From Zhengitettix transpicula (lineage: Eukaryota; Arthropoda; Insecta; Orthoptera; Tetrigidae), in NCBI GenBank assembly GCA_037074705.1, contig CM073590.1, positions 137,039,600 through 137,103,599 of the forward strand: 64,000 nucleotides of DNA, written 5' to 3'. The notes below the pieces were generated by a model. It did not search any database, had not been told where the DNA came from, and worked only from the letters and a program-made list of their open reading frames with translations. Both the position numbers and the translations under genes were made by a program. Every line of letters begins with the position of its first letter. The first letter of the stretch is position 1. Shown in pieces: positions 11,363 through 23,569 of the stretch.

Positions 11363-12349
11363 TACAGTATGTTAATCTCAACAAACCTACATTATTTGTT
11401 AATCAGAATGATAATATTAATGAGTGTGTTTTTTAATCGTGTCCCATGAGTTATTTATTATAAACAAGGGCGCTTTGCGTATTGGCTCCAATTTAACTAG
11501 ATATCGCGGATGAAATTGAATAAATGTTTATTTAAATCATTAATTATACTTTTAAATAATATAATCCTTAAAGAGAATGAAAAAAATCCTTCAGTTCACC
11601 AACATAATAGAAATTTCCTTTATGTAAAAAGTGCACAATTTTAGAAACTTCTTACGGACTATATTTTCACATTTCCCGCTCCATGGGAAAGTTAGTATTT
11701 AAGGGAGAGATTTTATTCAACAATTATTTGTTCAATTAAGCCAAAATAGAGCAAGAACATGGACCACAATCATGGTCTTAATCCTGAATCTGTAAATTTG
11801 GTTTTGCAGCTGTGAAATAAATGGTGCGTTTTGCGTTTACAGGTTGTGTATTGCAGACATAATATGGGTTAAGTATAATAAACCAAATTAAAACTAAAAA
11901 GTGAAGAAAACGTAGTTAAAAATGTACTTTTGTTGTCGGTTACACGAAACGTAAATATGGGAGAGAAATCATAACCCATTTATGTTAAAAGGACTATAAT
12001 TTTTTTGACTAAGTAGAAAACTGTATATTCTTCAGTTGGAGCTCTGATCTACCTTCTGCAGACATGATAAATGTGGTTCGGTAAATCGAGGAGTTTTCAG
12101 GGAATTAATATATTTTGCAACTGACTTGGATCAAGGCATTATGACTCACTTGGAAAACAGTGTTTTACTTCCAAGTTTATTTTAAGACCATTCAGGATGA
12201 GATACTTGTCTCTTATAAATATATTACGATACAGACGATATTTGATACATGTGTAACAACCTTCAATCAAATGTTTTATATGAAGTGACATCTTAGACCA
12301 AATAATAACACCTCACACAAGACATTTTGTTCTCTCAACTCCCATATGA
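11363..12349. other. AT-rich DNA, no feature seen
   Basis: No splice-flanked coding segment or recognised repeat. The far end runs into the Gypsy pol remnant. Confidence 0.45.
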
Positions 12350-12708
12350 ACTACATGAATTTTATCTGAAATTGACTGCCGAATTTTTTTTTACTACTAC
12401 ACTTAAGTTTCGATAAACAACATCATTGACTAAATTTATTTCCTCTCTAAAGCTCCAGTATGGTTTCACATTTTCACTAATTAGATGTTTACTAGACGGC
12501 CAACATTCAATACAGTACTTTTTAAGAGTACTTAATTCATCAGTAAAGCTTTCCTTTCTAATATCTTTCAAAGTATTTGGTGTAATGGCAAGTAAATTAT
12601 GTATAAGTTTAAGGTAAAGAGAGATGTCTTCATCAAGATAATAACTTTGTGGAAGTGGTGCTCTCGATAATCTATCTGTAACCTACGTGTGTTTTCCTGA
12701 CTTTTAGC
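12350..12708 (-). pseudogene. Gypsy-type pol remnant: RNase H-integrase linker
   Basis: Minus-strand translation from 12708 downward gives KSGKH, a stop, then VTDRLSRAPLPQ, matching the K-x-GK-x-x-x-x-AD-x-LSRAPL segment after RNase H in Gypsy pol. It continues to LKDIRKESFTDELSTLKKYC and CWPSSK...VKPYWSFREEINLVNDVVYR, matching the GWP / KPY / R-x-E-L pattern before the integrase domain. The segment has a stop and no downstream integrase. The missing upstream part (RNase H, RT, protease, gag) is found 11.8 kb away at 24465-26600 on the same strand, with a ~0.7 kb repeat adjoining each piece. Confidence 0.7.
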
Positions 12709-13431
12709 TGTAAATTTGTTAAGATTAAGGGAACATATTTGTTTGTAATTGTGTACAGACTAAGGGAGTAATTACAAGTGAGAACTGTTAAGAATTTGCA
12801 CAAAATTGATATTTTTCTATTAAAGCGAGTGGACATACTTCGTTAATTATTGTATTTATTTTGTACAATGCTACCAGCGTCAGAAAGTAGAATCCACCAA
12901 ACAATATTTTTACTCCTTAAGTTATCTGGAGTATCTATGGTTATATTCAATAAAGTTTGGTTGTATAGCTTATATGTACCTGAGTATTTTTTGTACAGTT
13001 TTGTACAGTTATCGTAATTATTTTTGATAATAAAAAATTGCACTCCCTAAGTGTAATTTTTCAAACATGTAAAACGGCCGACATTGCTTCGGTTAAATAT
13101 TAATGCACTATTGTACGAAACATTGTACTGGACTTGCAACATTTACATTTAAAGTACAATTTAAGGTACTTCGTGTACCGTATTTCTCTAACTCGGTAGA
13201 AATAAAAATAATTCATATTTCGGGAGAGCCTATTAAATTTACATATATAATTTTTTTCAATTTTTGAGCTACTTTCAGAATTTCTGTTCAGGATGAAAAA
13301 TTATATATATCCAAATTGGCAATAATTGTGATAATCTTCTGTATTGCAAACATAATATAAATATTTATGTTAACTGTGAACCAAATTTTGAGGTTAGCTT
13401 AATTAATTTGCTTTGTTTTCATAATATATAT
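12709..13431. repeat. ~0.7 kb direct repeat, copy 1
   Basis: This segment is collinear and same-oriented with 23570-24464. Shared landmarks are AGATTAAGGGAACATATTT, GGGAGTAATTACAAGTGAGA, TACTCCTTAAGTTATCTGGA, AATGCACTATTGTACGAAA and GTTAACTGTGAACCAAATTT, with clear divergence between copies. Its left end abuts the Gypsy linker piece; the right copy's right end abuts the Gypsy RNase H piece. Parts of the same sequence recur at about 22685-22745 and 23235-23330. Confidence 0.7.
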
Positions 13432-15419
13432 ATATACATGACCCTCTTTCATATCCAGTTATTTAAAAGACTTCCAAAATTTTGAATCTTAATCAGATTA
13501 ATTTTTTTAATCAAAATTATTTTTGTCAGTTACAGATAAAATTGTTAAATAGTAATAATGAATCATGAATCTGGAGTACACATATATGTTCCTAGATATA
13601 CATGTCTATACTATACTAAAACTAAAAATGTAGTTACATGCATTGAGTCACACACAAATCTTATACATGAACGTGAAGATTGAACAAGTATTTTTTGTTG
13701 CTAAATACTGTAGTCATATCAATATTACAATTCACATTTAAGTAATTCATTTATTTAATAATACAGTTCTTCACTAGGAATATTTTTAAGTAATTTTTTA
13801 ATATATTAAAATAATAAAGTTTTAAATAAAGTGGAAAGTTTATTACATACAGTTTTGTACAAAAATTTAATACAAAATTTATATATAGTGTAGTTCTAAT
13901 GGCACTCTGTCTTATTTGGATAGGTAAGGGGCCACAGAGCAAATGACGTACTATAAATCTGTGTAAAGTATATATAACATATTAATATACATTATTTAAA
14001 AGACTTCCCGAATTTGTATTTATAAAACACTCTCACATATATTGTAGAGATTGCCAACGTGTTATGAAAGTTTTACTTAATAATTTTTCTACTCTAATAT
14101 TGTCGACAGAACGTGTGTAATACACAGAACTTTGGTGGAAACATGCAGAGCGTTTTTGGGAGCCTGACCAGCGTGGTCATGGCGTGCGAGTCTAGTTTTG
14201 GAGACCATTCGAGGATTCTCTTGACTAAATAAGTATGAATTCAGAAAATTCTATGCTCAATAAAGGCTGATAATATCACATTCAACATTTGCCATTAACG
14301 ACGTACTTTTAGAGTAAACCTGTGTGGTAATTAGTAGGACGACGTAAAGTTCGTGAACAGTTGCTATAGAGGCACCGGAATTTAGGGATGTGAATCAATA
14401 TAATAAACAATGTTATGGTCTGTTGATTAAATATTTTCTTTAAACGTAAATAACTGTGAAGTGCACAATTCATACGGTACCCGAGCATCTCTAAATAAAT
14501 TCGCATATAGAAACTTTATATTGTAAACTATTATACAAATATATTGACCGTCAGATTTCTCTAGATTTCTTAGATTTTTATATAACACGTTAATGTAAAT
14601 TTAATTAGTATTTTTTAATATAACTCTTTTGGTCCTAATTGCAAATCACTATAATTTACTAGCGCACTAAGAGTCTCATTAAAAGCTGTGACATTTATTT
14701 AATTGTACAAAAATTAAAGTAAATCAAAATTTGTAATAAATAATTTTTTGTTTTATTTTAAAAAATTTCTTTAATTCCAGGAAAAATTTTATAAAATATA
14801 ATTTCGTTTTAAAATTTTGATAACTAAATAATTGTACTCTTCAACGTAAGGTGTTTTATTACTTCATTAATCGATATACTACATAATTTAATCCAAACAG
14901 GTTGGCTGTAACTTTCATTAATTTGTATTACGCTATATATATATATATACAATTTTCCAGCTGAAAATTGTTTACACAGTAGCTCTGAAATGGAAACAAA
15001 TACATATGTAAATTTAAAAGATTATTCCCAAATATTGTATCTACATAAATGAGTACAATATAAAAAATTCTTCTGAATTAGACTAAATTTTCTGACGTAT
15101 AAGGTAAGTCAGTTCTAATTAATAAAGCTGATGAATGCTTACTGAAGAGTAAAACATAACTTATCTATTTGTATAGATATAAATTATAGAAATTTAATTT
15201 TCTGAGATGTGAAATAGTCAAAATAATGTCATGTGAATAGAAAATAGAGACATATCCATTAATTTACACATTTTTTGGGGGCATAAATCTCCTTATTCAG
15301 GATAATAGATAAAGTTACAGTTCTACATCATCTGGGTTTAAATTGACAGTTATCTGCTATTGGCATATGTTGGACTTTGTCCATCAAGGGGTTAATAGTA
15401 AAGAATGTTATGGTCTTTA
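13432..15419. other. AT-rich DNA with a possible tRNA-like relic
   Basis: No gene found. At about 14160-14225 a locally GC-richer stretch (CAGCGTGGTCATGGCGTGCG, then CCATTCGAGGATTC) could be a decayed SINE head, but a proper B box is absent. Short (TA) runs occur near 13425 and 14935. Confidence 0.35.
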
Positions 15420-16576
15420 TTCCAGTTAAATCACGTGTTGACTAAGAGATTATTGTAGAATTAATTTTTTTTCTGGGGAAATGTAAGTAAATACCCTGGC
15501 ACTCAGCTGTCTATGTAATAAAAAAGAATGTATGTTTGCATATTATTTATAAACATTTAAATGCGTGGACAAATTGCAACAAAACTTTGCATACATATTC
15601 TTAACAATCGGGAAAAACTATGGGGTTACGAGATAACTACCTCCTCTATAGGCGAGGGTACCGGGGTTGTTAATTAAAAATAGGAAAAACCGTCTATATT
15701 TGCGTCGAATATATATTTTTGGGGGTCAATGCGATTCGTACTTTCGGGCATGAGAGGTAAGCTCTCTCAAGGGTGGTGGAGTGGCATTACATAAAAATGA
15801 CGCAAAACAATCCAGATTGGAATAAAATCCAGGGTTACGGTTGTCACTGAGTTTAATAATGACATTCAACTTTTTGTTTAAACCACAGTTGCGGGATGAA
15901 AATTTTCGAACAGGTTAAAACGGCCGATATATTCGCCGAAAGAAACTTTTACGATGTCAATGAGTACAATCCCTTTCGACATAGGAGGTAAGCACATTTA
16001 GAGATAGGGGTCGAGGTCAGATTTATAGTGTTTCTGCCGATGTTGTGTGTGTATAATTTCAACCCCTTACACTATTGGAAAGGAACTCCCTTGGAGGCGG
16101 GGATGTGAAGGCGTTACAAGAAAATAACGCGAATACAATCGAAATTCGACTCAAAACGGGGTTATGGATGTAATTGAGATTATTTAAGACAATCAGGATA
16201 ACACGCGGTTGTGAGCGTTGGTGGGATGGGCTGATTAAGGAGGGCGGGATGGAAATTTTCAAGCATGTTAACCGGACGATATTTGCGTCGAGTAAATATT
16301 TGTCGGAGTCAATGACTTTGATAATATTTCTAGCGATTCTGTTTGTGTATAATTTCCTACCCATTTCGCATGGGAGGAGAGCACGCTTAGGGGTGGGAGA
16401 CGAGATGCGTTACAAGATTATAACGTGAATACAACTGACACTGGAGTCAAATCCAGGGTTACGGATGTATCTGAGCTTAAATATGACAACCTAGACAAAG
16501 CGCGGGGGTGGGAAGGTTTGGGTGGAGTTGGGGGATATAAATTTTCTAATATGTTCATCTTCAGATTTTTGCGCCG

Positions 16577-16621
<45 letters not shown>

Positions 16622-17760
16622 TTCAAAAAAATTTTCTACGTGTTTCTATGTATAATTTCAACTCCTCTCGGTCCCCTGAGGGAGTCGATGGAGTTCCATA
16701 AAAAAAGCAATAGTATCAAGATTGAAGTCAAAAATACGGTATTATAGTTGGTACTGAGTTAAATTATGATATTCAACTTGCTGTTTAACTCCCCCAAGCG
16801 CGGATGGTCGGGTTGGAAATTTTCAAACATGTCAAACGGTCTATATTTGCGATGAATAAATATGATTCAGGGTTAATTATAGTGATTGTATTTCTAACGA
16901 TGTTGTTTGTGTGTAATTTCCACGCCTTTGGGCATGGGATGGGACCACAGTTAGGGTGGGGTGGACGGGCGATTCATAAATATAACGCAAAACAACGGGT
17001 CAATCAATTACTTAAATATTTTTGGCGTAAATCTCTAATATTATCTGTGTATAGTTTCAAACCTTTTTGGCTTGGGAATGTAACCCTTTGTGTGGGGTAC
17101 GTGGGGTACGTAAATATAACGCAAAAACTATCGAGATTGGAGTCGAATCCTAGGTTAAGGATGTCACTGAGTTTAATTATGACATTCGACTTTACAGTTT
17201 AACTCCCCCAGGCGGGGTGTAAATTTTCAAACATCTTAAAAGTTCGTATTTTGCGTAGAATAAACATATTTCGAGATAAAATAGTTTCATAAAATTTCTC
17301 TACATGTGCTCAGCGTTTAATTTTAAACCCTTTCGGGCTTTGGAGGGGAGCACCCATAAGGGTGGGGTGGAGTGGAATTACCTAAATATAACGCAAAAAC
17401 AATCGAAGTTGGAGTCTAATCCGGGATAATGGTTATCACTGATTTTAAATTATACATTAAACTTGACTTTTATTCAAAAATACTAAAATGGTCAATATTA
17501 GTGTCGAAAAAATATTTTACGGGGTCAATGAGATTCATAGTGTTTATCCTCAATGTTTTTTGTGTATAATTTCTACACTTTTCTTAATTGTAGGAGAGCA
17601 CTTCTACGGAGGATGTGCAGGCACGTTACAAATAATTACCGCGAAAACAATAGAGATTGGAGTGTATTCCAGGATTATGGATGTTGATGACATTATTTAT
17701 GTTATTCTAATTGCCAGTTAAGTAGTAGGTATACGCCTAGGAAAAGGGGTGGAAGGGAAA
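15420..17760 (+). repeat. Diverged tandem array in a Helitron-like or other composite repeat
   Basis: About seven same-oriented units of roughly 250-410 bp begin near 15660, 15897, 16247, 16532, 16806, 17216 and 17472. Each recapitulates AATTTTCAAACATGTTAAAC, TATATTTGCGTCGAATAAAT, GGGGTCAATGAGAT, TGTGTATAATTTCAACCCCTTT, AGGGGTGGGGTGGAGTGG, ATATAACGC and GGAGTCGAATCCAGGGTTA in order. The head of the array (AATGCGTGGACAAATTGCAA, ATACATATTCTT) matches elements at about 22050-22200 and 22823-22990. Minus-oriented units occur at 29330-30150. The short frames crossing it (16059-17202) are not conserved between units, so I call no gene. Confidence 0.75.
16579..16617. repeat. (TA)n microsatellite
   Basis: An uninterrupted TA run of about 39 bases inside one unit of the tandem array. 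Confidence 0.95.
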
Positions 17761-18054
17761 AACAATTTTTTGAGCACGAACTTAAAAAGATATAATAAAA
17801 TTTTGTGAAGATAATACTTAACGAAACAAACACTGCATCGGTAAAAGGCCTCTATCATGGGTGGATAGAGGAGCTGTAATTTTAAATTCTATATTACAGG
17901 AAGTATTTTTAAACTTTCAGCGTAGCGTATTTTTATGACTCTTAAGGTATCGAGAATTTTTATGCTTCTCTAAAGGTTCTGATGAAATTACCATTCCCTC
18001 TACATAGATACGATAATTAATTTCTTGTATAATAGATTAATGTGGAATTAAATA
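17761..18054. other. AT-rich DNA, no feature seen
   Basis: No recognised gene or repeat between the tandem array and the following dispersed repeat. Confidence 0.4.
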
Positions 18055-18400
18055 CCTTTTACGGCCACTGTTGTTCAGTGTAACATTGCACCTAGATCTT
18101 AACTAGTAAAGCAGAGGAAGTAGAGTGCAGAAGAAATAGGTAACATTTGATGAAGGCATATAATTATATATTATATAATTATATATTTATAATGGATTAA
18201 TTTTATGGATTAGCGAGCTAATTTACATAAACTACTTAGTTTATGACATTTATTCTAAGGTTGCGACTTTTTTATGATTGTTTGATATATAGGAAAATTA
18301 AAAAATGATTAATTTCTGATTTGGATTAAATAAGGGATGGTTCAGTTTTTAATAAAATGACAAGACTGACAAAAGAACGGCGCTAAGTTTTTGTGCCCAG
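18055..18400 (+). repeat. Dispersed non-LTR-related repeat, copy 1
   Basis: TGTTCAGTGTAACATTGCAC, AGTAGAGTGCAGAAG, ACATTTGATGAAGGCATA, then ATAAACTACTTAGTTTATGAC and CTAAGGTTGCGAC recur in the same order and orientation at 31040-31970, separated there by extra sequence. The second half resembles the region after the RT catalytic core of CR1/Jockey-type elements (L-x-Y-VNYL), but it is too decayed to translate convincingly. Confidence 0.55.
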
Positions 18401-19919
18401 CCGAATGAAATAATACTACATTATAAACTCAAAGATAGAACAATAGCACAAGAGTAATATGTGTTAAGAACATCAAATCGAATAAATGACTTGGAAAACG
18501 TGGTAGTCATTACATGTCGTTATGAGAATTACATAAATGGCAAACGTGAAAAACGTGCGGCCTCTACTAGAGTGTGGCTGCATTTGTTAGGATCTGTTCA
18601 GAGATCGAGGCACAGGAATACAAACAGGAGCAGAAAATGTGCTATTCGGTGTTCAGCTCAGGGAAATGAGAATCTCCTACAATTATAGTGGGAAATATTA
18701 GAAAAACGACGGCAAAATTCATGTCTCGAGGTCTCTTTTTAAAGCGTATGCAGTGCAACAATATTTGGGGTATATTACAGCAAGGTAGGTGGAATCAAAT
18801 TATTACAGTAGCGGGAATAATTATCTAATATAGAAGTGCAACTTGAAAACTAATGTTGGAAAATATTAATCATTAAACCGTACTATAAAAGATTGAAATA
18901 ACCTACCAGCAGAAGTTTTTGAACCACTTAACCTTACAGTTTTGCAGGGAAATTAATTTTTTTTTATTGTTTGAAACTGCAAACTAGTGAAATTAAATTG
19001 CAGGGTCAATTCATTCACCCATTCATTCAATTCGTGAGTAATGAAAAGAGAATAGTATTAGAGTTTAGTTAAAACATATTTAATGTATCGATGTAAGATA
19101 ATATAAAACGAAATTTCTTTATTAAAAAAAACTATTCCATTGTAACGTTTTTGATTAATTGTGCGTAATAAGTCGATAACGATCACAGAAGTTAATAGGA
19201 CTACAGATAAAAAAATAACGTAATAAAAAATGTGTAACAATTGTTGGTATTTTTATATATAAATTATTTTACGATGAAACGACCTTAATTTTTATATTAT
19301 GTTATATTTGAAATGTATATTATTCATTGAAACTTGTAAAACGCCTATAAAACTAGCAATCATCAACACATCAAAGAGCGTCTAAGGATACCGCTGCTGA
19401 TTATAAAAATGTTTCTAATACAACTGCCAGAAATCTGACTAAGCACCTGTGGAAACTCGTCTCCATTTCGTGTTTGTCTTATTGTGTTACTAATATGTGG
19501 GAGTTTTTTAAAAGCCTTTTGCAGGTCTTCTCGTGCTGTCGGCGCAGAAAACGGGATGATAAACAGCCATTCATGTGGGATCATGCTGAAGAGGACGAAG
19601 CAGTCTTTCTCAAACCATGCCTTGGTCTGACGAAAGAAAACTTCGTATACACCTCGTTTTGTAATCAGGTGCGTTCCAGTTCTGTACGAATGTAAATACA
19701 ATTTTAATATATATATATGTCCATACTGAATGCGTCTTGCTGTTTCCATTTCGGTTATTCTTATAAACATATTGAATTTTCTGGATTATCAGACCCCTGC
19801 TACTATGTCGCGGATCACGATGCTCCAAAACCATCAACGTGGTGAGTGGATTCTAAGGAACTCCATTCCCAACAGTCATCTTCAATGAATGACGCCTAGA
19901 CGGAGTGACTGTATTTATC
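18401..19919. other. Unassigned region containing a 135-codon minus-strand frame
   Basis: The frame at 19363-19770 (minus) is the longest unexplained one here (it includes TKAWFEKDCFVLFSMIPHEW and LSQISGSCIRNIFIISSGIL). It has no family match that I recognise, and another frame on the plus strand (19474-19695, with CCRRRKRDD) overlaps it. It may be a fragment of an unrecognised transposon protein. The rest is AT-rich and empty. Confidence 0.3.
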
Positions 19920-20329
19920 ATTTACATCATTGGCAACACGTTCCTTCCAAACAGGAAACAAACTGTTGGAGTAAGACACGACTACCAACCACCCCTAGAG
20001 GCAAATGTGGACGTGGGGAGGGAGGGAGGGACGTTAAACACGCAGAATCGTGCGATAGTTTCGAGGAATAGATATTGTTCGGGGTCAGGGAGAATGGTGT
20101 ATAATTTCAACCCAATCAAATTGGGAGGTAAACAAGGGATGTAAAATAAGCCCGCAGCTATGAGGTTGAATGGAAAAATAATATTCAATCATAAACTCGT
20201 GGAGAAAAGTCAACCAAATTTTCTACAGTTGCTCCTAACGTTCTGAAACAATTACTGGATAGAAAAAACCCCCCCATCACTCTACAGGATGAGGCTAATT
20301 TCAAAGAAGTTCTGAATGAGATGTCTTCG

Positions 20330-20580
20330 TAGTAGCAGAAGGTCATTTGAGAAGGTTTCAAATTTCAACATCTTATGTCAAAAAATGACAGCACCCATAG
20401 GGGTAGGGGTCGGCTACATCCCATCCCGAGAATAAGCCTTCTTCCAGACTGTCACGTTACAAGACACATTCTTGATTTAGGAACGACACACACTAATTTT
20501 GTCTATTTGAGTCATCCAAAGTTATCGAGTGCTTGACCGAGCCAAGAATCAAACCCGAGACCTCTGTGATGTAAAAATAT
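20330..20580 (-). mobile_element. tRNA-derived SINE, diverged copy
   Basis: On the minus strand it reads CATCACAGAGGTCTCGGGTT then TGATTCTTGGC, a mutated B box (20546-20555 on plus). It is followed by a body with GTCGTTCCTAAATC-like and GACAGTCTGG-like segments shared with family 1 at 5392 and 29080. It ends near 20400 with CCCATAGGGGTAGG-type text. Confidence 0.55.
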
Positions 20581-21699
20581 ATTATAAATGAAAATTCCGA
20601 TGTTACCGCATGTCTGTCTTAAATTACAAAGATTTACTAAATCTGGTCCACGTTGACGTTATTAGTATTAATAGTAAAATAAATACAAATTTTAATTTTT
20701 TTTAATACAATATGAAATCTGAAAAGGCTGAGATATTCTATTCCTCGCACGTAGAAACAATTGTACAAGATATGTGCAAGTATCTATAGTTTGTACTAAA
20801 CATACGAGTTTCCAAACAGTAACGGTAAATTTGACACCGCGATATTTAGATTTTAGGATTTTTTTAAAACCAAAATGCTACGGACCAAGAATACTTAATT
20901 TAAAATTTGACAAAAAATAAAAGAAAGAAACTTGAGCTGAAGTAAAGGACATTCGTGAAAACATTTCACACTACGGAACAACAAATAGAGTGGATTTAGT
21001 GTTTCTGCTTAAGACAATATTCGGTTGGATTATTTTATTCTACAAATTGTGATTCATAAGTGTTATTAAATTTTAATTGTTACATAATTTCATTTCTCTG
21101 GCAAGCAAAAAAAAATTCCTTCTAAATTTTGTCCCGGTGATCACAAGTCTGAGCATATTCGTGTGTGGTGATTTAGTTACGGTCAGGCCTACCATTGTAT
21201 TCTAAGTACAGTTTTTCTTGGAGCTTCCAGATGATCCAAATAAAGGACAAAGGACCTGGGAGGAAGTCCCAGAGCAGTCTAAAAGAACAAGTGCTTGGAA
21301 GAAGGTGGCTCCTGGCATTACATTTTGACAAAAAGAAACATTGAATTACAAAAGCAGTCGCTAGGTGCAGTACAGCCCAACTACAGAAAGTCAAACTGAA
21401 AGATGCGGGAAATCTGGCGACGACAACTCAAACAGCATAGTTTCCGAACAAGTTCTGGAGGGGCCCACGACTTAGGCAGGCACCAGAAAAACACAGTAAT
21501 CAGCACCTTCCAAAATTTCACGTAATTTAAAGACATTCTCGTCTAAACGCCATATTATCACTTCAGTTTTTTTTATTACTTACAAATAACCGTCCACATT
21601 CCTTGAGAGTAGCCATTTAGAAACCACATAAGAAAATTATGTTTGCTGTCCAGAGTTAATTATTTAAGTTTTTTATATAAATACTAAAATTTGATTCGA

Positions 21700-22045
21700 G
21701 TTAACAAACAAATCCACTATTTTATTGAACTGGAGGAAAACTAAAAGTGTACCAATTGATAAACGAGGAATTAAAAGTGACGTGAATAAATATAGTCCTA
21801 TAAGTCTGACGTGTATGGTATATAAACTTATGAAGCATCTTATCGTTGAGTTCATTCGAAACGAACATGACAATAACACCGGATATCTTAAGGGGTAACA
21901 CGGTTATAGAGAATGTTTTACATGTGAGATTATAAACATTTCCTTCTAACAGGACATTGTGCCGATTGTGTCGCCAATGGAGGAAAAGTTTATGACGTGG
22001 TCAGAGATTATGCAAAGGTTTTACATCTAGTAACTGATATAAATC
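21700..22045 (+). pseudogene. CR1/Jockey-type reverse transcriptase fragment
   Basis: Plus-strand translation from about 21733 gives WRKTKSVPIDKRGIKSDVNK then YSPISLTCMVYKLMKHLIVE and a later GYRECFTC. This matches the W-(K/R)-x-A-x-V-x-P-x-x-K-K-G-x-K-x-D-x-x-NYRPISL block of non-LTR reverse transcriptases. A stop interrupts it after YLKG. A related inverted copy is at 26770-27060, and the next conserved region (VVRDYAKVLH) is near 21995-22030. Confidence 0.7.
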
Positions 22046-22049
22046 TATA

Positions 22050-23330
22050 TAATAAAAATGGATGTATATTTGTATGTATGTATGTATTTACGTTAATTTT
22101 TATACAAATTTAAACGCGTGGACATATTGAAACAAAAATTGGTACACATATTCTTCAAAACACGAGAAACGGTACTGTTGGGGTGAGAAAACCCTATCAT
22201 ATAGATAGAAAGAATTATAATTAAAAAATGTGATCATTCTGTGTTAAATTACTGCTCGCCAAGATACCATGACGTCACGAGAGAGAGAGACATTACTACG
22301 CGACGAACAAAGGAATTAGTTCTTTTTTCCGTAATGAAATAAAGAATAAATATTATCATTGAATAAAAAGCATAAGTTTATCCAATAATACTCCATCGAA
22401 TGATAATAAAAAACAATACGAAATACTTTACGACCCTTGCGGAAAATGTAAGTTAATTTTTGCGCCATATTACTGACTCCAATATGGCTACCATTTGTTT
22501 ACATTATTAATATAGCTAAAAATTTCATCAATTTAATCTTTCGTAATGTCTGAAGACTGAGGGGCAATTATATCCTGCAGTACTCAAGGAGTATATTTCA
22601 GTATTCTATTCGTAAAGAAATTTTGACGTATGTTTGTTAGAGTTGATGCTATAAAATTCTATGTATTTTATATCTGTTCAATTAATGCACTATCGGTCGA
22701 AATTATGTAAGGAACTAGGAACATTTATATTTAGGTTAAATCACTTCTTGATTAAAGATTAATATTGAATTAAATACTTTTTCGGGTTTATATCAATAAG
22801 TAAACGGGCAACGCCGGACACAAAAAAGGATGAATGTTTATATGTATGTTTGTTTGTATGTATTTTCGTTAATTTATATTAAATTAGTGGCCCGTTTGCA
22901 ACAAAAATTGGTATACACATTCTTCATAACACCTGAAGCGGTACTGTTGGGGTGAGTAACGCCATAAAGGTAGAAACATTTGTAGTTGAATTAAATTACG
23001 AATTTTTCGAATATGAGTGTTTACATTCTGCGGGTTAAATTAGAAATATGAATGCTGGCGACATTCATTAAATTTCAGTGTCTAAACAGCTGGCCAAAAA
23101 GTACTATTGTATCCTGTATAATATTTCGGGAGATAATGAGAGTTGTATAAGGTATGATAGGTGAGTTCTGTGTATATAAATATCAAAGTAATCATAGTGA
23201 CGTTCAGAAGACGAATAAAATTTAATGTTTACTGTCGTTGTTCAATTAATGCACTGTCAGTCAAAAGTAAGTACGAAACTAAGAACATTTATATTGAATT
23301 GAAAGTACAATTAATGTACTTTATGAAACG
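22050..23330 (+). repeat. Two Helitron-like or composite repeat copies in tandem
   Basis: The segments at about 22050-22200 and 22823-22990 both carry GGATG(T)ATGTTTGTATGTATG-type starts, a GTGGxCxxxTTGCAACAAAA block, TGGTAxACACATTCTTCA and CGGTACTGTTGGGGTGAG. ACGGGCAACGCCGGACAC at about 22804 resembles text seen at ends of several insect Helitrons (recalled, not checked). The same opening starts the array at 15530. No protein-coding frame was found. Confidence 0.5.
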
Positions 23331-23569
23331 TAATCTCTAAATTAGTATAAATAAATAAAAATGTGTAATCTGTGACGTTAAACAAAACTTTCAGTTTTGG
23401 ATAATAGGATTGTAAGGGATGATAAATCATCTAATTTATATTCCATGTTTGGGAAGAACGTTTTAAGTGTACTGAGCCACTATTCATAAAAACTGACGAA
23501 TTATTTCAAGTGAGATTATTGAAAAAATTTGAATTTTGTGTATATCATTATAATTTCCCATATTTGAAT

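Larger units (their letters stand above)
19920..22050 (+). repeat. Left arm of a large inverted duplication
   Basis: Landmarks run in mirror order to 30205-26770: ACACGTTCCTT with AAGACACGACTACCA (19935-20000 versus 30120-30200), the SINE-like block (20330-20580 versus 28960-29350), ACTAATAACGTCAACATG-type text (about 20655 versus 28970), the block from 20740 to 21540 (GGACCTGGGAGG, CAAGTGCTTGGAAGAAGGTG) versus 28190-27360, and a reverse transcriptase fragment (21700-22045 versus 27060-26770). The arms are clearly diverged. Either one segment was duplicated in inverted orientation, or both arms are copies of one large composite element. Confidence 0.65.

Noticed and set aside
16059..17202. 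Several 76-132 codon frames in the tandem array
   Set aside because: They are not preserved between repeat units and appear only where GC-rich unit cores lack stops.
19363..19770. 135-codon minus-strand frame as a host gene
   Set aside because: No family recognised, no promoter or splice evidence, and it lies in a repeat-rich tract. Kept only as an unassigned frame.
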